Origin: Calocera cornea HHB12733
Taxonomy: Eukaryota > Basidiomycota > Dacrymycetes > Dacrymycetales > Dacrymycetaceae
Reading direction: 5' to 3'
Length of the DNA stretch: 23,911 nt
NCBI GenBank assembly: GCA_001632435.1
Contig: KV424172.1
Coordinates: forward strand, 1 to 23,911
Shown here piece by piece: positions 8,961-19,379 of this stretch; position 1 is the stretch's first letter, and the number at the start of each line of letters is the position of its first letter. A model generated the notes under the pieces. It was given only the letters and a program-made list of their open reading frames with translations, made no database searches and had not been told where the DNA came from. The position numbers and the translations under genes were made by a program.

Positions 8961-9995
8961 TCACCTGAGTCCCGCCCATAACTTCGTCTTGTTGTCTCGG
9001 TGAGTGATGAGCGTTTCAACCTGTCCATCGATCACTAGTCAACATGGGACTATCGGGAACTTATCGCTTCACGTACCCCATCGAGCTGCCGCTGAACATT
9101 CTCCTTCATCTGCGCAACCCGGATTATTCGATTGGAATTTGCGTTTTTAATATAGTCTATATGGCGCTCAACGGTGTCGTTAGTTCTTTGAACATTCATG
9201 AGGAAGTCGTCGTCTTCGTCCGCCTGCAACATAAGAAGCTTTGTACTTGTCTGTTTGACCACAGCATCCCGAAGGTCTTCAATCCGCCGCAGACTCGCCA
9301 ATAGCAATTCTGCTGCCGTCTGGACGATCCCAATGTCGGTGCTCATGGTACAGAGTCGTGTCAAGACGGCTTCTACGTCGCGGTCGTTGCTCTTTGGAGT
9401 GCTTCTTCCTGGTGAGCTGTGTCCTCGTCCAGACCGTTGGTTGCTCTGCGGTTGCGCACTGACACCTTTGTCGACAGCTTGGGACAACTCGACGTCGAAA
9501 CCCGAGCCGATGCTGTACTGCATTTTTAAGGCGATTCGCTCGCTTCGGTTTCGGAGAAGTAATAAGGGCAGAAAGAGCGGATGCCAAGCAGAGCTTGCGG
9601 ATCGCCGTAGTTGCTCAGCAAGCTCCTCCTTTGGTGCACGGGGCCGATCCAATAGACCCAGGAGAAGGGCGTAGGTACTGTGGGTAGTCGAATCGTAGGA
9701 CAGTGCAAGGCAGCAGCCGTCCTTGTCAAATAGCATTAAGCGAAGCAGAAGACCTAATTGCAAATTAGCCGTATAGCTTGAGCAGGAGGTTGTAGTGCGA
9801 CGTACACAGCCGACGTGTCCCGCTTTTGAGATCATGGTGAAAGTAGTGCGTAATGAATTCATGGTCATCTCGAGCTGCCTTCAACATGTCTTCTGGAAGA
9901 TCAAATTCTCGCTGGATGAAATCGTATGTTTGGTCGTCAAAGGGCAGCACCGCAACTGAAGTGGCGCTTCTCTCCCTTGAACCGATGCTACACAT
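8961..9995 (-). CDS. CorA-like (fungal, soluble-domain) hypothetical protein
   Basis: Three exons keep frame: 9995-9806, 9753-9077 and 9020-8961, giving 308 aa. The introns are 52 nt (donor GTACGT, acceptor TTAG) and 56 nt (donor GTACGT, acceptor ACAG). The layout resembles the cytoplasmic part of fungal CorA-like proteins: an N-terminal FDLPEDML segment, LRLMLFDKDG and LALSYDSTT strands, a WHPLFLPLLLL helix start, then long helices (ADEDDDFLMNVQRTNDT...) and VETLITHRDNKTKL, which recalls the V..LI.QRDN region just before the first membrane helix in that family. No membrane helices follow: the frame stops 6 residues after this point. So it may be a soluble derivative, a truncation, or continue through a missed intron. 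The start ATG at 9995 is the first in frame, but an upstream exon is possible. The family call is from remembered resemblance only. Confidence 0.45.
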
Positions 9996-10204
9996 CCCGT
10001 TCAGCGAGGCTGCCAGGGAGAAGACTGAACCGAGACAACACACATTAGTCGTAGCTTCCAGTGTGTGGGACAAGGCTGCTGAGGATATTAGAGTCGGAAC
10101 TCCTTACAGGCAGGATAGGACACGCCTGGGTCACCCAATTATGGACTTCCGCTGCGGTTCGTCCCTGGACCCAATGCTCGGTGGGCTTTCCCCCATTCTA
10201 CATT

Positions 10205-12181
10205 TCATGGGTCAGTGTCATCCGAGTGAGTGGCGCACTGACATACAGCATACATGATATCAACACATGGTGCTTGCGAGGAAGCCGTGTTTGATGAAAA
10301 CGAGCCGTACGGGCCGGGACTCGGGACAAGGCTGTCGAACAGAGTTGCACTGCTTGGAGGGGGCGATGATCCATGGGAGCTGGGCCCAATCGACGCAGAT
10401 ATTGATGTTGTAGCCCTGTGCGAGGAGACTGAGATGCTTGTTGACGGAAAAGTTGATGAGATCTCCTCGTCTTCCGATGATGGGGTATTGGTAATGGGAA
10501 TTGGTTCAACTTCTCCACCGGAGCGCTGGATCAATCCAAGCCGTTGACCATGGTGCTTAGCTCCAAAGGGCACCGCTGGACCTTCATGCAGCCACGAATA
10601 CATTGGATCAAACTTGAGGGGCACCTCCGATTCAGAAACAGGCATGAGGTCTGTAGGTTTTTGAGGCACGGAAGCTTGGCGTGTGTGGCTTAGCGGAAAA
10701 AGCTGCGGTCTTTGATTGATGCCATCCACTGTCATCTCTTCGGAGCTTTCGGGCATGCGTTGCGACTGAAGGAGATCTGAACGTGATCGTTGTCGAGCGC
10801 CCGAGGTCGGCTTTGCTTTGTGTACTGTAGGCTGATTATTTTCGACCAGTGTGTCTGCGGGCCTTGTGCGGGTACTAGCGGCAGTGTCCTCCGGTTCCAG
10901 CCCGATTGGACCGGATGTCGACTGCAAGGGCGAGCTCTTCTTCGGTGGACCCTCCAACCAGGGAAACCTTGGTACTGGATCCCTTAGCGCCCGCTGCGGC
11001 CAGCTTTTGATCCTTTGCAGCTTGGCTGAGTCCGTCTCCACGCCTGGTCGGGAAGGAACGGCCAAGGTGACGCCGTCCTGCGCGTCCGCGATTGAGGTGA
11101 GCGTCGGGGGGGTGATGGGGATGGGTCTCGGAGCCGCGTATACTGTCGCTCCAGACGAGGCGGTCGAGTCGGGGACCTGCACTCGAGGTGAGGCCGCAGG
11201 GACTGGTATCCGCGATGAGGGGGACGGTACCCGCGGTGAGACATACGACATTGGCGTGCAGACGGGGATGGTTGTGCAGGGGCTTGAGCAGCAGGATATA
11301 CGTGGGAGACGGGTGTTTTCACGGAGGCGCCCGCAGCGGGCGTCTGATCTGCCGGGAATGCACCAGCGCACCGCCACATGCCTGCGCTGCCCAGCTTCCC
11401 GCAGCAGTTGCTAGCTGGAGGCTGGGGTATTCTTCCTGCCCTTAGCGATTTCCGGGCGTCCAGAAATAGAGGCGAAACGGATGTGCTTTAAAAAGGATAC
11501 CTGTGGACGTCTTCTAGCCGTCCTTGCTGGCGTTAGAGTCTAGACTTGCACAAAAGCGAAGCGGCAGAGTATTGGACCGAGGCACCGATTTATGCGTTTC
11601 GTCTTCATCACGCGACCCATGTGCGGTGGTACGCCGAGGGACGGGAGCACTGAGAAGACATGGAAATGTTGAATATTCTGGACAGCTGCACCGATATATG
11701 TAGTCGGAGGGAGAGGAGCGGTAGCGGGCCCCTGACCAGCTCGGACCTTACTTCGGGGGGGAGGGCTTGTGGTCCTTGGGGTGCCAGCCGGGCCAAGGGA
11801 AAACGAAGGCGTCGGACTATTTCTGGGTATGCAACCTTCAAATATTGACAGGATCGACTGGATTGGTAAAGACGGCCGGTTCCACTTGGCAGTCTCTTTG
11901 CCCATATCCGGTTCAAGAAGCAAGGAAGTCGATCGTCGGGACGGGCTTCGGTGATCATGGCCGTTCTGCTACGGCCGGAAATGGTCGTTCAAGTTGGTTG
12001 ATAGCGGCAGGCGATCAACAACGGTAATGGGGTTGGAGGATCTAGATACACTGGGAAGCCCACGCCCGCTCTCAGCTCCAACCTTGGCCTTCCCCTCGCT
12101 CGCCTCGGCGCTCGAACCAAAGCCGTGGAAGCTGTCGGGCTCCTTGCTAGCCCTTCGTGGCGAAGATGCCAGCGTGCGTTG
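10205..12181 (-). CDS. Hypothetical Ser/Pro-rich disordered protein, 5' part uncertain or damaged
   Basis: The 3' part (about 11270-10205, minus) is a long open frame rich in Ser, Pro and Thr with acidic patches (EDEEISSTFPSTS) and Arg/Ser stretches (GARQRSRSD), typical of an intrinsically disordered regulatory protein. It ends at 10205 as written, or splices through a good GTATGT donor near 10244 with acceptor near 10195 into a further exon (PTEHWVQGRTAAEVHNWV...) that ends at a GTAAGG donor. Upstream, 12181-11540 has coding-looking sequence (KEPDSFHGFGSSAEASEGK..., then MGKETAKWNRPSLPIQ...) in one frame but interrupted by an in-frame TAG at 11971-11969. No intron of normal size removes that stop. 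Between these parts another frame (11379-11250, VKTPVSHVYPAAQ) looks coding. The link between the pieces and any joining to the 9995-8961 gene are unresolved. Function unknown. Confidence 0.33.
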
Positions 12182-13499
12182 CTACAATTCGCCATTCCCG
12201 CAACGGTTATGGTGCCGTATCGCCCCGACTCAGCTGAGAAGTATGCAAGGCGCAGGTCCAGAGCGGAGCATTGAACCGAGGCGTCCAGATATGTATGTAT
12301 TTCACCTGCACATCAGGACAGCAGCGCAGTAGCAAGCACGACTGCATACGCGGGGAAAGGAAGAACTGTTCGTTATTTCTTGGCTGTTCGCGTGCATTGT
12401 GTAGTCGACAAGAGTGCCCCACCAAGCGGGGTCGACCGCCCTGGAGAACGACGCGGCGGACTTCGGAGTGTGAGGGTCGTGCGCTCTTTCTTGGTGAGGA
12501 ACAGCCCGAAACAGCGGCACGCGTCGTCGCCGCGCGGGTATTATGTGTCCGAGTATCCGAGCTTCGGAGGTTGACTGGGATGAGATTGCATGGTGAAGAG
12601 GGGTGATTTTCCCCAATTGTTGGGTTGCCCATATCGTCCCACGTCCAACAGGCAAGAAGTACAGAAGTTCGCCCGCGGTTCTTCGAAGTGTGGTCGTCTT
12701 GTTGTCCTGTTCCTGTGGGGGAAGCGCGCTGGGGTTGGCCATGCCCGGCCATCCCCCTGCCTTGATCAAGGTGCAATCAATCGGATACCGGGACAGTTAG
12801 ATGCAGGCCGGGAAGAGCCGCCACATACACGCTTCACCGCTCTAGCGACCGGCGCAACGGGTCGGACGAACGGTGTCGCAGGACTAGTGCGCAGCAGGCG
12901 AGCGATAAAGACGTACAGATGGGTTTTCGTGGGCTGTCGAAGCGACTCGTTCCTCGTGGAAGTCATTACTGCCGCATCGGTGCAAGAAGTCGGCGAAGCT
13001 CGGCGTTCCCTGATCGTAGTTTTCTTGCACCCAGTAGCGAATGCGCCACAGCAGGCTCTGATCGGCTATTTCCGGATAAGAACCCTAAGACGCAATAACG
13101 CCATATCGTTCCAGGTTCCAAGTTCCATATACGCTGGGAAGCAACAACTGTCTGCTTCCTGCTCCAGCCCTGCGCTCGCTGTCGTCAGCGCTCACCGCTC
13201 GACGAATCGCTTGGCGGGGAAGCATTATCCCGAGTGGGTTGATAAAGACGCTGCTTCCTTCTCCTGGAGCGAGCGGGTCCCGCGCGGACCCGCTTTATTC
13301 TTGCCCTCACGGGCCCGCCGATCCAGCAGTCACGCGACGCACGTGCACGGCCGAGCCTGTGCACCAGCACACAGCCAGAGTCCGAGCAAGCCCAAGGCAG
13401 CAAAGCACCAGATGAGGGGATCCGGTGCGGAGCGGGCTCCGAGATGCCAATTGGGGGAGCGCGCCCGCCGAAAGTGGAAATGCCGCGAATGAATGTAGG
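12182..13499. other. About 1.3 kb without a supported gene
   Basis: Both strands have open stretches because the DNA is GC-rich, including a 300-codon plus-strand frame at 12590-13492, but it encodes an Arg/Ser-rich sequence without domain, intron signals or sensible composition. A perfect 9-bp inverted repeat lies at 13272-13294. The region probably holds distal regulatory DNA of the trehalose phosphorylase and the 5' flank of the minus-strand gene to its left. Confidence 0.4.
13272..13294. repeat. Perfect 9-bp inverted repeat with 5-nt spacer
   Basis: AGCGGGTCC and GGACCCGCT are separated by CGCGC. It sits about 920 bp upstream of the trehalose phosphorylase start. It could be a dimeric regulator site or chance in GC-rich DNA; no named factor is claimed. 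Confidence 0.4.
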
Positions 13500-14212
13500 A
13501 GCGGCGTCCGGTGCGGCAGGTGGATGTGCCTGTCCCTGGCTGCAGGATACGTTGTTCCGACGCGCTGATCCGCCTGCGTAAACGGGGCGGATCTGCGGGT
13601 TGGCCGAAATAGGTCCACGATGGTTTGCTGTTCCTTGCAGGCGTAGGGTGTGGGGCTGGGGTTAGGGATTGAATATTGCGGTAGATAGGGTGGGATAGGG
13701 ACGGGGCCGCTGCATGCCAGGCTGCCTCGGGTGGCTTTGCAGGCGGCCGCGCACAGGGCTGCGCGACTGCCGAAAATGGGGCAGGGACATGCCGGCGGCA
13801 CGGCTACGTCATCCGACTGGCTCCGAGGTCGCGCCGCACCAGTCGCACCCTGAGCGCGCCTGCGGGTCGGACCGCGCTGGGTGGGCCATGAGCGCACGAC
13901 GCCGCCCATGACGCCTGGTGCGCGGTGGGCGGACGGGGCGGGACACCGCTCAGCAGAGAGGGCCGCCGCCCAATGGTTTATTATTACAGACCTGGGCGGC
14001 CCTTCAGACGCCACAAAGTCTCTGAAGCTTTTCATTCACCCTCTCTCAAACAACACGATAGCAACCCACGCCCACCAAGCGCACCGGGGCATCGAGACAC
14101 ACCCAAGCACCCAATCAGCCCCTGCTCGCATTCCCTATCCCGCATACACCTTCCATCCCTCAACCGCAACTCCCATCATACATAATCCCGTCTCGGATCA
14201 CCAGCGAACAGG
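13500..14212 (+). promoter_or_regulatory. Promoter and 5' leader of the trehalose phosphorylase gene
   Basis: A very GC-rich upstream part gives way at about 13975 to TTTATTATTACAG and then to a C/A- and C/T-rich, G-poor leader from about 14030 to the ATG at 14213, the composition usual for leaders of well-expressed fungal genes. Two CCAAT boxes in the plus orientation occur, near 13968 and at 14111-14115. The latter runs into CCCCT at 14119-14123, the core of the stress response element known from yeasts. No good TATA box is present. Regulation by stress or by CCAAT-binding factors is inference from motifs only. Confidence 0.45.
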
Positions 14213-16677
14213 ATGACATTCCTCTCCTCCGCCCCGAGCTCCCCAGGCGTAGAGACAAAGATCGACTTTGGCACCATCCCTTCCTCCCAGCAGCTCGAGC
14301 GCATGAAGCTCGACATGAAGATGTGGGAGCCCATCGAGGGCGTCCCAAAGCAACGCATAGGCATCATGAACACCTTGAAGGCGCTCGTCTCGGACGACGA
14401 CAACGAGATTGACGAGATTGACGAGGACGGCCCGACGGGGATCATCGGTGAACCCGGCATGTGGGTCCACAATATCAAGGTGCGCATGTGCACCCCTCCA
14501 TTCTTTGCACCGTGCTGACAGTCCACAGACGATGCATCTCGGTCTCTCGGCAGTGAAGACGGGGCCAAAGGAGATCCAGATTGGGTACTCCGTCTCGGAC
14601 GGCATCTACTCCCTCGACTTTGCCGTGCACACGGTCGACCTGTCGAGCGTCGACGACGTGCCTGCGACGATCGCCTTCGCCGTGCTAGAGGGTATCATGG
14701 CCTTCTCCGGGCGGCACCTCGTCAAGTTTGTCTGCGCGGGTGTCGGCTCGCGCCTGGTGGACATCTGCCCGCGCCTGCCGAGCCTGCTCTGGAGCAAGCT
14801 CGACGTGATCCCCTACATCCAGCCGATCCGCGAGTTCGACACGCAGGAGGAGGTGGACGAGCTCGCGGACAGCATGGTCCGCAAGGCGGTCATGTGGATC
14901 GGCCCGCAGGAGATGCCGCGCCTCGACATCGTCGTCCGGAACATGGTCAACGTCGACGGCGGCGGGATACACCTGTGCGATCTTCAGGACTATGAGAAGA
15001 GCGTTGGCGAGCCGCTCTGGAAGGCTGTGAGCGTCCTCGCCAAGGACCTCACCGACAGGAAGGTCAAGATCCGCTTCTTCAGTGCGACGCCGCAGGGTGC
15101 GTCTTCATTGCTCTCCTTGCCAACCTGCATATATGCTAACACTGTGCAGGCGGCGGAGTAGCGCTCATGCGGCACGCGCTCATACGCTTTTTCCGTCTCC
15201 TCGGCGTCGACTGCCAGTGGTTCGTACCCAAGCCAAACCCCGCCGTCTTCCGCATCACGAAAAACAACCACAACATCCTGCAGGGCGTTGCGGACCCGCA
15301 TGAGCACCTGAGTGACGAGGACAAGACCAAGTGGAGCAAGTGGCTAGAGCACAACGCCGAGCGATACTGGTTCAGGAAGGGCGGGCCTCTCGCAGAGGGC
15401 GGCGCGGATGTAGTGATCATCGACGACCCGCAGATGGTGCGTACCTCCCTCCCGTCTTTCAACACTTGACATGCTCTGACCGCGTACATGATGCAGATTG
15501 GCCTCATTCCCATGATCAAGAAGCGCACGCCGCACGTGCCCGTCATCTACCGCTCGCACATCGAGATCCGCTCGGACCTGACCACAATCTCCGGGTCGCC
15601 GCAGGAGGGCGTGTGGCAGTTCCTCTGGAAGCACATCAAGCCTGCGGACGTCTTCATCGCCCACCCCGTCAGCGGATTCGTCCCCGCCGAGGTGGACATC
15701 AACAGGGTGGGGATGATGCCTGCTACGACCGACTGGTGAGCTTGGTTCCTAGTATACAAACCCCAGCATATAGCTGACGCGCTGTGCGAAGGCTGGATGG
15801 CTTAAACAAGCCGATCGCGCTGTGGGACACACAGTACTACTTCCGCGGGTTCAACAATATGTGCAGCGCGGACCGGATGGCCAACATCGCTTTCCCGTCG
15901 CGTGGGTACATCTGCCAGGTCGCCCGGTTCGACCCGTCAAAAGGTACGTCGGCAATAAAACCTCATGGAATCTACCGTTGCTCATGATATGCAGGTATCC
16001 CGGATGTGCTCGACGCGTACGCCAAACTGCGCCAGAGGCTCGAGAAGGAGCGCGTACCCACAGCGGACACGCCGCAGCTGCTGATCTGCGGGCACGGTGC
16101 GATCGACGACCCGGACGGCACGATCATCTACGACCAGACGCTCAAGTCGATCGACGGGGAGGGCTTGCATGCGTACAAGGCCGACATCGTCGTCATGCGG
16201 CTCGGGCCAAGCGATCAGATGCTCAACGTGCTCCTCTCCAACTGCCGCATCGCCCTCCAGCTCTCCCACCGCGAGGGCTTCGAGGTCAAGGTCTCTGAGG
16301 CGCTGCACAAGAACATCCCGGTCGTCGCCTATGCCGCGGGCGGTATTCCGCTCCAGATCTGCCACGGGCAGAACGGCTTCCTCGTCACCACGGGCGATAC
16401 GGCCAAGGTCGCGCAGTATCTGCACGATCTGTGGCTCAACGTGGACGGCGTGTACGAGAAGCTGCAAACGCACGCCAGCTGCAAAGTCTCCGACGAGGTC
16501 AGCACCGTCGGCAATGCCGCATGCTGGGCGTACCTCGCGGGCAAGCTCAGCAAGGGCGAGACGATCGAGCCGCACGGGCAGTGGATTTACGATATGGCGC
16601 GCGAGGCGGCCGGCGTTCCGGTGGAAAAGGAAGAGCAGGTCCTCCCGCGACAAGGGCTCGCGCTACAGTACAACTGA
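14213..16677 (+). CDS. Trehalose phosphorylase (retaining, GT4-type; trehalose synthase family)
   Basis: The enzyme reversibly splits alpha,alpha-trehalose with phosphate to glucose and alpha-glucose 1-phosphate in the cytosol (EC 2.4.1.231), linking the trehalose store to energy metabolism. Six exons: 14213-14479, 14529-15096, 15150-15436, 15497-15735, 15792-15943 and 15995-16677; all introns are 49-60 nt with GT...AG ends and frames join exactly, giving 731 aa, the length known for mushroom enzymes. GT-B features are visible: TPQGGGVALMRHALIRF (N-terminal domain loop, about 276-292), VIYRSHIE, FIAHPVSGFVP (427-437), the start of the C-terminal domain VARFDPSKGIPDV, and the GT4 glutamate pair E598 and E606 (EX7E) in SHREGFEVKVSEAL, followed by VVAYAAGGIPLQI. 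The first about 90 residues include an acidic stretch (DDDNEIDEIDED, 61-72). The start ATG follows a G-poor leader. It has no functional partner beside it. Ascomycete relatives include the clock-controlled protein CCG-9. Confidence 0.95.
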
Positions 16678-17089
16678 GATTGCGCGTGGAGGCCAGGACT
16701 CCGGGAGGCGAGAGCGGACGGCGCGGGGAGACAATAGCCGGACAGGGGAAAGTCGGATCATGGGTGGAGTGCGGAGGCCGCTCGGATCGTACCGGCAAAG
16801 GAGAACCCGAGATCGTCGGGCGAGTTACGAATCGCGACGAAACATATCGAAAAGCGGCAAGGAGCGAGCGAAGAAGACTCTGGAGGATCGAAACCGCCAG
16901 GACTGATAGATTGACGACCCATATTTGTATGATCAACGTACAGTAATTGCCTCGTGTTCCCATACTTCGGCGTTCCCCGACAAGTTCCCTGACACGGTAT
17001 TACGTTTCGGCAGTAAGGGAAGGGCAGCAGCAAGAGCATGAGACCTGGCAGACGGATAAGAGTTGTGACCAGGGGATACATTCGCACAG

Positions 17090-17110
17090 CCGTCTCCGCG
17101 GCGGAGACGG
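17090..17110. repeat. Perfect 10-bp palindrome with 1-nt centre
   Basis: CCGTCTCCGC, then G, then GCGGAGACGG. It lies about 410 bp beyond the trehalose phosphorylase stop codon and is followed by AGAAAAAG. It could form a strong hairpin in an RNA or be a binding site for a dimeric zinc-cluster type factor. No role is shown by the sequence. Confidence 0.5.
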
Positions 17111-19199
17111 AGAAAAAGCCATTGTAAAAAGTTAATCGATGAATGGGAAGTCTTTATAAGTCGATATGCTCTTCAGCCGACGGCGTGGCGCACCGCACAC
17201 GGCATGCTGCTCACAGGGACGGGAGGGAGGGTGCGCAGCCGCGAGGCAGGCGAGCACCGCGCGGGGCAACCCTGTGCTGCCCACGGCCCGCGCTTGGAGA
17301 CGAGACGGGGGCAAGGCTCTCAGAACACCTTCCTTATATACGTGGTCGGAACATCAACCGCCCGAGCCGGCGACCCGGGAGGATGATCGTGCATACGAAC
17401 AGGCGCGATCATCGTATCCAATCCCCATCATTGGCACAAAAGAGCGGACAGAAAAAGGGCGGGTGATGATCCCCATCTATCTATCGCCTGATCACGCGGA
17501 AAGGAAGGTTGCAGGAATTTTCCTCGTACGTACGGGCGGCTGCTGGCTGCGCGCAACTGACCGGGAGGCGGGCAGAAGGCTGTCGGTGCACTGGGAAGAC
17601 AGCGCCGTCTTAGAATATTCGAAGTGAATGGTCGGAGCTTGGCGGAGTCGGAGTTCGACCCTTAGAGATACGGTGAGGGTGATGCAGGAAGAGAAGTGGA
17701 GGACACCGGCCGACAGGCGAATAGGAGCGCGGAGTTTGGCAGTTTAAGCGGCGCATCCTCACCCGCACAGATTCCTGATCTATGAGCGCATGGGTACCGC
17801 TGCTGAGTGCCAATATATACAAACTCAGTCCGTCTACCGATGTTTTCGTTTTATGCGCTGGCAGGAAGCTGAAAGGCTGCTGGCTTGAGCGGAGCTCAGG
17901 GGCTACGATATGGGATACTAAACTCGTACTTGTTGTAGGCGACATTAAATGGTGTGGCAAGAAAGAGTAGGCGGAGTTTGTGTGCGCATGGTCTGGCTCA
18001 GGATGACTGAAAGAAGCGCGGATGCGCGGAGCGGCCCGAGCTCCGCATGCCGTGTACACTCTAACTGCAGATCAGTCAGAAGGACCTGCCCCGGTTTGCC
18101 TTTCCCGGACAAGGCTAAGTGGATTTTGCGCGCAAACGTGCTGTCCCAGGTTCGGCTTGGATTGGTTACGTTCGAAATGAATCTGACCGCGGTTCAAGCT
18201 TCAGGGCAATTTCCACCATCTGGTGGGAGCCGCCCGATGCTCCCGGTGGTTCACGCGCGTGTGGCCGTCAGGGCGGCCCTATGCAGTTCCTTCCGCGATT
18301 ATCGCCGTGATAGAATGGCGGTCGGGGACGGTCTGCGCTGTTTTCGCAGGCAGTGTGAAGCAGCGTGTCGCCTTATTCATTCAGATACCGATTAGAGTTG
18401 CGGCGCGAGAAGAACTCCGCAAGGCAGCCTGCGTGCCGCTTTGCCGTCGCCTGTCCTGGCTTCTGCCGGGTCACTGGGCAGACGGGTCAGGTGTCGTCCT
18501 GCGGCAGGAATCTTCGGAGGCGGCGCGGCATTGTGCGCTGTTAGCGGGGCAAAATAAGGCAAGAACACCCCAGGAACCCGCTGCTCGGCGCTTATGCCCC
18601 TTCCAGGCGAGTATCAGCTGCAGCGCCACGGCTCCGGTCGCTGCCACGCCGCGTCCACATTCCGCGAAAGAGGATGACCCCCGCGATGCGCTATCGATGC
18701 GAGATTCATGCCCCGTTATATCACACTTCGGGCGGCCAACAACCCGCAGATCGTCATTCGCTGCTGGCTGTGCTCGGTCTGGCCCAATCGCAGGCATCCT
18801 CTCCCGCCGGGCACGTCCGCCGGGACAGACGACCCTTACCCAGCGAACGGTGCGAAAAAGGAGGTGGGAAGGAGCTGTCGGAAGGCGCGTACAGTTTCTG
18901 ATTCTGCAGATGGCCCGATGATGGGGCAGATGATGGGATGAAGGGACGCCCGCGTGGTGTGCATGGGAGTGGTGTCATCTGTAGCTTGATGGGCGGATAG
19001 ATGGGGTGGATATGGTGATGGAATATCGGATGGAGGGGACAACGGGATGTTGTGCTCGGGGGCAGCCACCAGCCGGGTGAGAAGGAAAGGAAGATTTGCC
19101 ACCCACCTCCCACAATCCGCTGCAACACCTGTCCCGCCCTGCGTCTGGGATTGGATGACAATCAGCACGGGCGCGCGGCATATCTATTGTCAGGTACTT

Positions 19200-19379
19200 A
19201 TTCAGATGGGTCGAACCGATCCCTCTTCGCGCTCACCCCACCATTCTTCCCTCCTTCCCTCCTTCCCGTGCTCCCTTGCCTCTCCCCTTCCCGTCGCCTC
19301 TCCCATACTCAACTCAGCTCACTATACTCCACAGACCCTACCCGCTTCCTGAATCGCATCGCCAGGCTAGTCGACGAGG
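19200..19379 (+). promoter_or_regulatory. Pyrimidine-rich core promoter/leader of the methyltransferase gene
   Basis: From about 19225 to 19310 the plus strand is dominated by C and T (repeats of TTCCCTCC and CTCCCTTGCC), then ACTCAACTCAGCTCACTATACTCC and the leader to the ATG at 19380. CT-rich tracts just upstream of transcription starts are known from many filamentous fungal genes; initiation probably occurs within or just after the tract. Confidence 0.5.

Larger units (their letters stand above)
16678..19379. other. 2.7-kb intergenic stretch, no gene supported
   Basis: Open frames of 60-230 codons exist on both strands (largest 18223-18921, plus) but all are Arg/Ser/Gly-rich readings of GC-rich DNA with no start context, domain or consistent intron signals. 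It holds the 3' untranslated region of the trehalose phosphorylase, a perfect palindrome at 17090-17110, and the promoter of the methyltransferase. A non-coding RNA cannot be excluded from sequence alone. Confidence 0.4.

Noticed and set aside
12207..12776. Long minus-strand frames of 189 and 155 codons
   Set aside because: They overlap each other in different frames, have no recognisable domain and no supporting intron signals. They look like shadow frames.
12590..13492. A 300-codon plus-strand open frame
   Set aside because: It starts with ATG but its composition is Arg/Ser/Ala-rich without any domain, and it runs through very GC-rich DNA where stops are rare.
16097..16906. A 269-codon frame overlapping the last exon of the trehalose phosphorylase
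   Set aside because: It is a shifted-frame reading of a GC-rich exon, full of Arg and Ser. The correct frame carries the conserved GT4 motifs.
17636..17680. A tRNA-like B-box (GTTCGA near 17653)
   Set aside because: No matching A-box, acceptor stem or anticodon arm could be laid out around it.
18223..18921. A 232-codon plus-strand frame in the 2.7-kb gap
   Set aside because: It is low-information Arg/Ser/Ala sequence with several overlapping alternative frames of similar length, and nothing suggests translation.
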